Of a DNA stretch of 14,671 nucleotides, positions 1 through 6,690 are shown one piece after another (position 1 is the stretch's first letter; the number at the start of each line of letters is the position of its first letter). The position numbers were made by a program, and so were the translations under genes. This DNA comes from JAFEBO01 sp044375915 (GTDB taxonomy: Bacteria > Planctomycetota > Phycisphaerae > Phycisphaerales > UBA1924). Below the pieces are notes generated by a model. That model saw only the letters and a program-made list of their open reading frames with translations, was not told where the DNA came from and searched no databases. The DNA is taken from the NCBI GenBank assembly GCA_044375915.1, contig JBILLU010000076.1, positions 1 through 14,671 of the forward strand, given 5' to 3'.

Positions 1-21
1 GTTCGAATCCCTCCTCGCCCA
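1..21 (+). tRNA. 3' end of a tRNA gene (isoacceptor unknown)
   Basis: The window opens inside a T arm. G53 is followed by the seven-base T loop TTCGAAT, then CCCTC as the 3' half of the T stem, CTCGCCC as the 3' acceptor strand, and A as the discriminator base. The next bases are CTT, so CCA is not encoded and must be added after transcription. The missing 5' acceptor strand would be GGGCGAG. The anticodon lies outside the window, so the amino acid cannot be assigned. The terminator directly downstream supports the end of a tRNA transcript. Confidence 0.75.
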
Positions 22-24
22 CTT

Positions 25-59
25 GACAATCCCGCGGGAAGCCGCGGGATTTGTCTTTT
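25..59 (+). terminator. Intrinsic terminator of the tRNA transcript
   Basis: The arm AATCCCGCGG pairs perfectly with CCGCGGGATT across the tetraloop GAAG. The stem extends outward with GAC/GTC after a one-base bulge and runs into TTTGTCTTTT. It starts four bases after the tRNA discriminator base, the usual spacing for a tRNA terminator. Confidence 0.8.
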
Positions 60-113
60 CAGGGTCGGCCGCACGTTGCTCGTCATGCCGACTCTGCGTT
101 CGCAGGCGTCAGG

Positions 114-141
114 TTGACTCGCCGCACGCGACGGCTAGTGT
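114..141 (+). promoter_or_regulatory. Possible promoter of a short transcription unit
   Basis: TTGACT (114-119) is a 5/6 match to the -35 consensus. It is followed after 16 bases by TAGTGT (136-141), only a 3/6 match to the -10 consensus. Transcription would start near 147-149, at or just before the ATG at 151. The placement between two terminators makes an independent short unit plausible, but the weak -10 keeps confidence low. Confidence 0.3.
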
Positions 142-150
142 TTGCCTGTG

Positions 151-243
151 ATGTTCCGCTCCACCAAATCCACCAAAGCGAAAGCCAAAGGCGCCCTCGG
201 CGTCCGGGCTGTCGTGGTGGACTTGGTCCGTGCGAGCGTGTAA
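151..243 (+). CDS. Possible 30-residue basic small protein, leaderless
   Basis: An ATG at 151 opens a 30-codon frame ending in TAA at 241-243. I do not recognise the product. Its first half is lysine-rich (MFRSTKSTKAKAKGALGVRA) and its second half is a hydrophobic valine-rich segment ending in RASV. Most third positions are C or G, as in neighbouring genes, but the lysines are AAA. There is no Shine-Dalgarno site; the predicted transcription start lies right at the ATG (an in-frame GTG sits at 148), so translation would have to be leaderless. A strong terminator follows 30 bases after the stop. It could be a genuine small protein, or an accidental frame inside a small RNA of about 150 bases. 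Confidence 0.3.
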   Translation: MFRSTKSTKAKAKGALGVRAVVVDLVRASV

Positions 244-272
244 CCGCCGCAACTGAACCGAAGAACACCCTG

Positions 273-306
273 CAACCCCCGGACGTGTGCCGGGGGTTGT
301 TCGTTT
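273..306 (+). terminator. Intrinsic terminator of the short unit
   Basis: CAACCCCCGG (273-282) pairs perfectly with CCGGGGGTTG (290-299) across a seven-base loop. The run TTCGTTTT follows. It closes whatever is transcribed from the 114-243 region and separates it from the metabolic cluster starting at 422. The cluster therefore needs its own promoter in 306-421, where I see no convincing one. Confidence 0.75.
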
Positions 307-421
307 TGCACCGCGATCTGCCATCAACGTTTCCAAGCCACATGCCACACCCGATCTCGTCATCCCACCCCGCCGCCGGACCTGCGTTCTCCGGATGCTG
401 TCGACTCTCACGGAGCATCGC

Positions 422-1285
422 ATGACCACCGCGCTCGAAACGTCTGTTGCATCCTGCCTCGAAGCCGCGCCCGCGGCCGCTCGACCGGAGTATTCCGGCC
501 CCAGCCTCGTCCGCGACGGCGAGATCCTCGCCCGCGGCGTACCGATCGGCGACCTGATCGGCTCGCTCAGCTTCGTCGAGATGCTCTTCTTCCAGCTCCA
601 GTCGCGCCGCCCCACCGCGCTCGAACGCCGAATGATGGACGCGTATCTCGTCTCGCTCTGCGAGCACGGCGTCACCAGCCCCTCCACCCACGGCCCGCGC
701 GTCACCGCCAGCGTCCGGGCGCCCTTCGCCGCCACCGCCATCAGCTTCATCGCCACCGCGATGGGCCCCTACCACTTTGGCGCCCTGCCGCTGGCGATGC
801 AGGAACTGCTGGAGCTCGACGCCAGCGGCGAATCGGTGCAGGCGTTTCTGGATCGGCGTGCCGCGGAAGGACAACGCATCTGGGGGTACGGCCATCGCTT
901 CCACAAGAGCACGGGCGAGCCGGAGCCCAATCGAAGCCTGCAGGAAGACGCCGACCCGCGTGTGCGCTTCCTCATCCGCCTCGCCGACGAGATCGGCTGG
1001 CCCGGTCGCCACACCGCCCGCGTCCGCGAGATCGGACGACTGCTCCACAGCCGCAAGCGCATCCCGATCAACATCGACGGCCTGGCCGCTGGGCTGCTGC
1101 TCGACATGGGCTTCACGCCCGACTCGGCCCTGCTCTTCGTCATGATCGGCCGCCTGCCCAACATCGCGCGGCTGCACATCGAGGAACAAGACGAGAGCGC
1201 CAACCGCTTCACCGCCCTCGCCACCCGCGAAGACCCGGGCTTCGACCGCACCGTCGATCGCGACCTGCCGGAGGCCCGCCCGTGA
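422..1285 (+). CDS. Citryl-CoA lyase / citrate synthase-fold enzyme
   Basis: This 287-residue protein belongs to the citrate synthase superfamily. The family's catalytic residues are all in place: H118 in GPYHFGA, H158 in GYGHRFHK and D219 in NIDGLAAG. At 287 residues it is far shorter than a normal citrate synthase (about 370-430) and matches the stand-alone citryl-CoA lyase type. The segment around EHGVTSPSTHGPRV (residues 81-94) recalls the C-terminal lyase domain of ATP-citrate lyase. It could cleave citryl-CoA to acetyl-CoA and oxaloacetate, or run the reverse condensation with acetyl-CoA or another acyl-CoA. The start at 422 has CGGAG six bases upstream. It is the first gene of the cluster, and its TGA overlaps the GTG start of the HD protein. 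Family is secure; direction and acyl substrate are not. Confidence 0.85.
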   Translation: MTTALETSVASCLEAAPAAARPEYSGPSLVRDGEILARGVPIGDLIGSLSFVEMLFFQLQSRRPTALERRMMDAYLVSLCEHGVTSPSTHGPRVTASVRAPFAATAISFIATAMGPYHFGALPLAMQELLELDASGESVQAFLDRRAAEGQRIWGYGHRFHKSTGEPEPNRSLQEDADPRVRFLIRLADEIGWPGRHTARVREIGRLLHSRKRIPINIDGLAAGLLLDMGFTPDSALLFVMIGRLPNIARLHIEEQDESANRFTALATREDPGFDRTVDRDLPEARP

Positions 1286-1317
1286 ACACCACAATGAACA
1301 CCACAATGAGCACCACC
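1282..1317 (+). repeat. Three 12-base tandem units with stacked start codons
   Basis: The HD gene begins with three imperfect copies of a 12-base unit: GTGAACACCACA, ATGAACACCACA and ATGAGCACCACC. Each begins with a usable start codon (1282, 1294, 1306) and all are in frame, giving MNTT, MNTT, MSTT. The first has a Shine-Dalgarno site, GGAGG at 1270-1274, seven bases upstream; the others have none. The repeat probably arose by slippage and lengthens a disordered Asn/Thr N-terminus. Confidence 0.8.
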
Positions 1318-1926
1318 CTGAACTCATCCACGCACACGACCATCGCCGACGACTCGCTGGTCGCCCGGCTCTTTCCCGCCCTGCTCCACATCGAAAACCC
1401 GTCGCTCCGCAGCCGCGTCGCGGCGTGCTGGATCGACGCCATGGCCACCGGCAACGGCGGACTGGGCTGGACCGAAGAGCAACTGCGTCGCCTGCCCTTC
1501 ACCCTCAAGGCCGGCGAGAACGGCATGCTCTTCGTCGAGCATCTCAACAGCTGCGCCGAGCAGTGCCGCGCCATCGCCGGCGTGCTCACCGCGACCTTCG
1601 GCGACCGTGTCCCGATCGACCGCGATGTGCTGATCGCCGGAGCCTTGCTCGCCGACATCGGCAAGCTGTTCGAACTCCAGGTCGACCAACGCGGCAACGC
1701 GTCGCAATCCGCAGGCGGACGCCTCGTCCGTCACCCGTTCTCCGGCGTCGCCATCGCCGCCCGCCACGCCATCCCCGACGAAGTCCTGCACATCATCGCC
1801 TGCCACAGCCACGAGGGCGACCGCGTCGAGCGCTCGATCGAGTGCATCATCTTCCACCACGCCGACTTCGTGGACTTCGACATCGCCGGGTTCCTCGGCC
1901 GCCGCGCGATGGAGCGCCGCTCATGA
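1282..1926 (+). CDS. HD-domain protein with altered metal motif
   Basis: This is a 214-residue soluble protein with an HD-superfamily metal-dependent phosphohydrolase layout: H87 in VEHLNS, the central LLADIGK (122-128), HP at 151-152, H175/H177 in CHSHEGD, and HHADFVDFD (192-200). The central HDIGK motif normally supplies a His-Asp pair. Here the histidine is alanine (A124-D125), which may weaken or change metal binding. The GTG start at 1282 is chosen because GGAGG lies seven bases before it and it overlaps the preceding stop (GTGA). The stop overlaps the next start as ATGA at 1923-1926. Its job is unknown. The tight coupling suggests a role with the pathway, as a phosphohydrolase acting on an intermediate or as a nucleotide-linked regulator; both are guesses. 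Confidence 0.8.
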   Translation: MNTTMNTTMSTTLNSSTHTTIADDSLVARLFPALLHIENPSLRSRVAACWIDAMATGNGGLGWTEEQLRRLPFTLKAGENGMLFVEHLNSCAEQCRAIAGVLTATFGDRVPIDRDVLIAGALLADIGKLFELQVDQRGNASQSAGGRLVRHPFSGVAIAARHAIPDEVLHIIACHSHEGDRVERSIECIIFHHADFVDFDIAGFLGRRAMERRS

Positions 1927-3962
1927 ACGGACGCACGGCCATCGAGAAGATCGCAGCCCGCCACGCCGTGAACTGGACCGCGCCCCAGCCGCCCCGCGCC
2001 GGCGACTTCGTCACGCTCCGCCCCCGACACGTGATGACCCACGACAACACCAGCGCGGTGATACCCAAGTTCCGCTCCATCGCCGGCGCCGACGCGTCGG
2101 TGCTCGATCCCAACCAGCCGGTCTTCGCGATCGACCACGACATCCAGAACCACAGCCCCGAGAACCTCGGCAAGTACGCCAAGATCCGCGCCTTCGCGGA
2201 GCGCCAGGGCATCCGCTTTTTCCCGCCCGGCCGCGGCATCGCCCATCAGGTGATGATCGAAGAGGGCTTCGTCACCCCCGGCTCGCTCGTGGTCGGATCC
2301 GACTCCCACTCCAACATGTACGGCGGAGTCGGCGCCCTGGGCACCCCCGTCGTCCGCACCGACGCCGCCGCCCTCTGGGCCACCGGCACGATGTGGTGGA
2401 CCATCCCGCCGCAGGTCCGCGTCACGCTCCGCGGCACGCTGCGCCCGGGCGTCACCGGCAAGGACGTGATCCTCACGCTGTGTTCCACCTTCAGCAACGC
2501 CGAAGTACTCAACACCGCCGTTGAGTTCGCGGGCGACGGCGTCGCCAGCCTGACCATCGACGATCGCCTCACCATCGCCAACATGACGACCGAGTGGGGA
2601 GCCCTGGTCGGACGCTTCCCGTTCGACGAAACGTTGCGGGACTGGCTCCTCCGCCGCGCCGACGGGATGGCGTCGCAGCACAATCCAGCGTTCACCCGCG
2701 ACGATGTCGCGTGCTGGTGGAGCGAAAGGGAGTCGATCGCGTCGGATCAGGACGCCCACTTCGTTCGCACCATCGAGCTCGATCTCGCCACCGTCGCTCC
2801 CCACGTCTGCGGCCCCAACAGCATCACCCGCGGCGAGCCCGCCAGCGCGATCGCCCGCGAACAGATCCGTATCGACAAGGCGTATCTGATGAGCTGCGTC
2901 AACGGCCGCCTGCCCGATCTTGAGGCGGCAGCAGCCGTCTTCACCAACGGACGCCGCGTCGCGCCGCACGTGCGCTTCTATCTCGCCGCCGCGTCAAGCG
3001 ACGTGCAACGCGCGGCGGAGCAGAACGGAACCTGGCAACGCCTGCTGGACGCCGGCGCGATCGTGCTGCCGTCCGGCTGCGGCGCGTGCATCGGCCTCGG
3101 CGCCGGCACGCTTGAGCCCGGCGAGGTCGGCATCAGCGCCACCAACCGCAACTTCGAGGGCCGCATGGGCTCGACCGATGCCGCGTGCTATCTGGCAAGC
3201 CCCCGCGTCGTTGCCGAGTCGGCCGCACGGGGCTTCATCGCCTCGGAGAACCCCGACGCGGTCGACGTTCACGCGACCTGCGTTGAGCATCCCAGTGCCA
3301 CATCAGCTCCCTCGCCGCAGTGCATCATCGACGGCTTCCCGCGCAGCATCACCGGTCGTTCCCTCTTCGTGACCGCCGACGACCTGAACACCGACGGCAT
3401 CTACGGCAAGGACGTCACCTACCGCGACGATCTCTCCATCGAGCAGCAGGCCGAGCACGCCATGCGGAACTACGACCCGTCGTTCCGCACGCTCGTGCGC
3501 CCGGGCGACATCCTGGTCGCTGGCCGCAACTTCGGCTGCGGCTCCAGCCGCGAGCAGGCCGCAACGGCCCTGCTCGGCTGGGGCATCCGCTTCATCATCA
3601 CCGCGAGCGTGAGCCAGACCTACCAACGCAACGCCTTCAACAACGGCTTGGTCGTGCTCGAGTGCCCCGCGCTGGTCGCCGCTCTCCGCGCGTCCCACGC
3701 TTCCTCGGCCCGCACCGTCGCCGGCCCGACGCTGCATCTGGATTTCACGACCTCAACCGCCACGCTCGGCGCCGATCGCTTCAGGTTCGCGCCGCTCAAC
3801 GAGACGGCACAACGCCTCGTCGTCACCGGCGGGCTTGAGAATCTCACGCGCTCGATCGTTCGCACGTCCGTGGCGGATCCATCCGCGTCGGGCGCCGCGG
3901 CCGAACACCGTCCCACGCCTATCGCCATCGCATCACCCGTCCCCCAAGGAGCACTCCTTTGA
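1923..3962 (+). CDS. Single-chain aconitase/homoaconitase-type hydratase
   Basis: This 679-residue [4Fe-4S] hydro-lyase isomerises a hydroxy-tricarboxylic acid by dehydration and rehydration. The three cluster cysteines are present: C325 in LMSCVN, and C386 and C389 in GCGACIG. Other family marks are VMTHDN (37-42), DHD (71-73), SDSHSNMYGG (126-135) and NRNFEGRMG (408-416). The swivel domain is fused behind in the same chain and carries GRNFGCGSSREQA (534-546), including the substrate-binding R543. This order, without a separate small subunit, and the MTHDN motif resemble fungal-type homoaconitase more than split bacterial LeuC/LeuD. ATG 1923 has GGAG eight bases upstream and overlaps the HD stop; a reading frame stays open upstream of it but is antiparallel noise inside the HD gene. 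The last 30 or so residues are an Ala/Pro-rich tail. The stop overlaps the next TTG start. Substrate is unproven. Confidence 0.9.
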   Translation: MNGRTAIEKIAARHAVNWTAPQPPRAGDFVTLRPRHVMTHDNTSAVIPKFRSIAGADASVLDPNQPVFAIDHDIQNHSPENLGKYAKIRAFAERQGIRFFPPGRGIAHQVMIEEGFVTPGSLVVGSDSHSNMYGGVGALGTPVVRTDAAALWATGTMWWTIPPQVRVTLRGTLRPGVTGKDVILTLCSTFSNAEVLNTAVEFAGDGVASLTIDDRLTIANMTTEWGALVGRFPFDETLRDWLLRRADGMASQHNPAFTRDDVACWWSERESIASDQDAHFVRTIELDLATVAPHVCGPNSITRGEPASAIAREQIRIDKAYLMSCVNGRLPDLEAAAAVFTNGRRVAPHVRFYLAAASSDVQRAAEQNGTWQRLLDAGAIVLPSGCGACIGLGAGTLEPGEVGISATNRNFEGRMGSTDAACYLASPRVVAESAARGFIASENPDAVDVHATCVEHPSATSAPSPQCIIDGFPRSITGRSLFVTADDLNTDGIYGKDVTYRDDLSIEQQAEHAMRNYDPSFRTLVRPGDILVAGRNFGCGSSREQAATALLGWGIRFIITASVSQTYQRNAFNNGLVVLECPALVAALRASHASSARTVAGPTLHLDFTTSTATLGADRFRFAPLNETAQRLVVTGGLENLTRSIVRTSVADPSASGAAAEHRPTPIAIASPVPQGALL

Positions 3963-5113
3963 CCACTCGTCGCATCGCACTTCTCCCCGGCGACGGCATC
4001 GGCACCGAGGTGATCTCCGCCGCCGTCCGCGTGCTCGACGCCGCGGGCTTTGAGGCGGAGTACCTGCACGCCGACGTGGGCTGGCACTACTGGCGCATCG
4101 AGGGCGACGCGCTCCCCGCTCGCACGATCGAACTGCTCCGCCGCTGCGACGCGGCACTCTTCGGCGCGATCACCAGCAAGCCCGCCGACGAAGCCGCCAA
4201 CGAATTGAGCCCGGCGCTCCGCACCCAAGGGCTCAAGTACGCCAGCCCCATCGTGCGGCTGCGGCAACTCTTCGATCTGCACACCGCGCTGCGCCCTTGC
4301 CGTGCGTACCCGGGCAACCCGCAGAACATCCGCGACGACATCGACATCGTCGTCTTCCGCGAGAACACCGAAGGCCTCTACGGCGGGATCGAGTGGCACC
4401 CGCTTCCGGAATCGGTTGCCCGCGCGATGGCCGACGAGACACACGGCCATCCCACCAAGATGCGCCGCTGGTTCGACGCCGGGCTCGAGAACGTCGCGCT
4501 CTCCACGAGATTCGTCAGCCGCCAAGGATGCGAACGCATCGTGCGTGCCGCGTTCCGATTCGCCGTCGCCCACGGCCGCCGCCGCGTCACGCTGCTCGAG
4601 AAGCCCAACGTCCTCCGCGAGACCGGCGGCCTCTTCACCCGCGTCTTCCGCCAGGTCGCGGCCGAATTCCCGGCAATCGAGGCCCGCGAGGCCAACATCG
4701 ACTCGGCCTGCATGCAGATGGTCACCGACCCGGGCCGCTTCGATGTCGTCGTCGCCGAGAATATGTTCGGCGACATCGTCAGCGACCTCGCCGCGGGGCT
4801 CGTCGGCGGGCTCGGTTTCGCGCCCTCAGCGAACATCGGCGATCGCTTCGCGGTCTTCGAACCCACGCACGGCTCGGCCCCCGACATCGCTGGCCGCGGC
4901 ATCGCCAACCCCATCGCCGCCATCCTCGCGGCACGCATGATGCTCCAGTGGCTCGGCGAGCGCGAGATCGCCGATCGCGTCGAGACCGCCGTGGCCTCAC
5001 TCATCGCCGACGGACAAGTGAAGACACCCGACGTCGCCGGACCCGACGCCCCTGGTACCACCGAGAGCATCACGCAGAGCCTCATCGATCGCTTGGCCCA
5101 CCAACCCGTTTGA
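3959..5113 (+). CDS. Isocitrate/isopropylmalate-family dehydrogenase
   Basis: A 384-residue beta-decarboxylating dehydrogenase that oxidises a 2-hydroxy acid with a carboxyl on the next carbon and releases CO2. Visible marks are LLPGDGIGTEV (8-18), the substrate arginines around SPIVRLRQLFDLHTALRP (96-113), FRENTEGLYGG (133-143) with the catalytic tyrosine Y141, K215 in EKPNVLRET, and metal-binding aspartates D248 (NIDSACM), D272 and D276 (GDIVSD). EPTHGSAPDIAG (301-312) followed by ANP is the coenzyme segment and resembles the NAD-type isopropylmalate branch. The start is TTG at 3959, with AAGGAG at 3946-3951; it overlaps the upstream TGA as TTGA. In this cluster it should act on the product of the hydratase. 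Isocitrate, homoisocitrate, isopropylmalate or tartrate-like substrates cannot be told apart here. Confidence 0.9.
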   Translation: MTTRRIALLPGDGIGTEVISAAVRVLDAAGFEAEYLHADVGWHYWRIEGDALPARTIELLRRCDAALFGAITSKPADEAANELSPALRTQGLKYASPIVRLRQLFDLHTALRPCRAYPGNPQNIRDDIDIVVFRENTEGLYGGIEWHPLPESVARAMADETHGHPTKMRRWFDAGLENVALSTRFVSRQGCERIVRAAFRFAVAHGRRRVTLLEKPNVLRETGGLFTRVFRQVAAEFPAIEAREANIDSACMQMVTDPGRFDVVVAENMFGDIVSDLAAGLVGGLGFAPSANIGDRFAVFEPTHGSAPDIAGRGIANPIAAILAARMMLQWLGEREIADRVETAVASLIADGQVKTPDVAGPDAPGTTESITQSLIDRLAHQPV

Positions 5114-5215
5114 ACGCAGCCGATTCCCCTCGCTCATTCGCTCTCACGTGCTCTTGCCGATCAGCCTTGACCGTTTCCCCTCGCACACGAATTCGTCCTT
5201 CACATCGAGACCCGC

Positions 5216-6658
5216 ATGCCCGCATACCGCACCGACAACTTCATCTCGTTCGATCTCGCCCGCTGGGCCGCGTCGCTGCGGTTCGAGGATCTCAGCCCCG
5301 CCGCCATCGAGGCCGCCAAGCGTTTCTGGCTCGATTCGCTCGCCTGCGCCGTCGGCGGCTCGCGCACCGAGGACGCCCACATCCTGCTCGAGCATCACCG
5401 CAGCATGTCGCCCTCGGGCGACGGCCCGTGCTCGGTCTTCCTCAGCGAGTGGCGGACCAACCCCGTGGACGCCGCGTTCCTCAACAGCCACATGGTCCGC
5501 GCCATGGACTACAACGACATCTACTGGAAGGCCGATCCCTGCCATCCGTCGGATCTCATCTGCGGCCCGCTCGCCCTCTGCGAACTACACGACCGATCGG
5601 GACGCGATCTCGTCCTCGCCACCGCGATCGTGTACGAATTGCAGTGCCGCTTTGCCGAGATCGGCCGCCCCGGCATCCGCGAGTACGGCTGGCACCACGC
5701 CACACTTTCGGGCTTCGCCGCGGGCCTCGCGGCGGGACGCGTGCTGGGCCTCACACCCGAGCAGCTCGTGCACGCGATCGGCATCTGCGCCTCGCGCACC
5801 GGCACGCTCGGGGCCGTGACCGCGGGCAATCTCACGATGATGAAGAACACCGTCGATCCCTGGGCCGCACGCATGGGAGTCGAGTCCGCACTGCTCGCCG
5901 CCCGCGGCTACACCGGCCCGGCTCACATCATCGACGGAAAGGAAGGGCTGTTCCATGTCTTCGGGCACGCCGTCTCCCGCGGCTCCCAGTGTTCATTCGA
6001 TGCCGAGGGCCTCACCCGAGACCTGCCTCGCCGCGCCGGCGATGCCTGGCGCATCGAGCGCTGCTCGATGAAGTCGTTCCCGGTCGAGGCGCTCATGCAC
6101 TCCCCGCTCTCGGCAATCCGGCAGATCCGTGCGGCTCGCGACTTCGCCGCGAGCGACGTCCGCGAGATCCGGGTTGAAGTCATCGCCCGTGCCGCGGACA
6201 TCCTGGGCGATCCCGCCAAGTACCGCCCCACCACCCGTGAGACGGCGGATCACTCGCTGCCCTACTCCATCGCCGCGTTGCTCGCCGACGGCGTGCTCGG
6301 GCCGGCCCAGTTCGACGAGCAGCGCGTCCACGATCCGCGGCTCGTGCCGCTCATGGACAGCGTGAAGGTGATCGCGAACGAAGCGTTCGAGGCTCGCTTC
6401 CCCGCCTCGCAGCCCAGCCGCGTGACCATCACGCTCCGCGACGGTTCGCAACACGCTGCGGAAGTCGATTACCCCAAGGGCGACCCTCGCAATCCGCTCA
6501 CCTGGGACGAGATCGACACCAAGTTCCGCTCGCTCGCCCTGGGCGTGATCGACGACGACACCACCGATCGCGTGCGCGACCGGGTGCGGCGTCTCGATGC
6601 CATCTCGGCGCGGCAACTCTGCGAGGCAATGACCTCACAAGCCGTCGCGACTCACTGA
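5216..6658 (+). CDS. MmgE/PrpD-family dehydratase (2-methylcitrate dehydratase-like)
   Basis: This 480-residue cytosolic protein is a member of the MmgE/PrpD family, which includes 2-methylcitrate dehydratase, cis-aconitate decarboxylase and iminodisuccinate epimerase. Family signatures are NSHMVRAMDYND (90-101), the HPSD motif (110-113), GWHHATLSGFAAG (158-170) and NTVDPWAARMGVESALLAARGYTGP near 211-235. HPSD after the Tyr/Asp segment resembles true methylcitrate dehydratases. The gene starts 102 bases after the dehydrogenase; only a weak GAG lies about ten bases before the ATG. It is the last cluster gene and converges on the superoxide dismutase gene. If the cluster is a methylcitrate-type route, PrpD would dehydrate the condensation product and the aconitase rehydrate it. 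A decarboxylase role is an alternative. Confidence 0.9.
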   Translation: MPAYRTDNFISFDLARWAASLRFEDLSPAAIEAAKRFWLDSLACAVGGSRTEDAHILLEHHRSMSPSGDGPCSVFLSEWRTNPVDAAFLNSHMVRAMDYNDIYWKADPCHPSDLICGPLALCELHDRSGRDLVLATAIVYELQCRFAEIGRPGIREYGWHHATLSGFAAGLAAGRVLGLTPEQLVHAIGICASRTGTLGAVTAGNLTMMKNTVDPWAARMGVESALLAARGYTGPAHIIDGKEGLFHVFGHAVSRGSQCSFDAEGLTRDLPRRAGDAWRIERCSMKSFPVEALMHSPLSAIRQIRAARDFAASDVREIRVEVIARAADILGDPAKYRPTTRETADHSLPYSIAALLADGVLGPAQFDEQRVHDPRLVPLMDSVKVIANEAFEARFPASQPSRVTITLRDGSQHAAEVDYPKGDPRNPLTWDEIDTKFRSLALGVIDDDTTDRVRDRVRRLDAISARQLCEAMTSQAVATH

Positions 6659-6671
6659 ATGCTTCAACCAG

Positions 6672-6690
6672 GGCGGAACTACTTCCCGCC
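6672..6690. terminator. Hairpin between convergent genes, weak terminator candidate
   Basis: GGCGG (6672-6676) plus AA pairs with TT plus CCGCC (6686-6690) around the SOD stop codon, with one bulged base. There is no T-run on either strand, so factor-independent termination is doubtful. It is the only structure I see in the 20-base space between the PrpD and SOD stops. Confidence 0.25.

Noticed and set aside
83..2969. Long minus-strand open frames opposite the citrate-fold, HD and aconitase genes
   Set aside because: They are antisense shadows caused by high GC content. Their translations have no family motifs, while the plus strand carries complete catalytic motifs.
4297..6177. A 626-codon plus-strand open frame across the dehydrogenase and PrpD genes
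   Set aside because: The translation is dominated by Arg/Pro/His, as expected from an out-of-phase GC-rich reading, and overlaps two well-supported genes.
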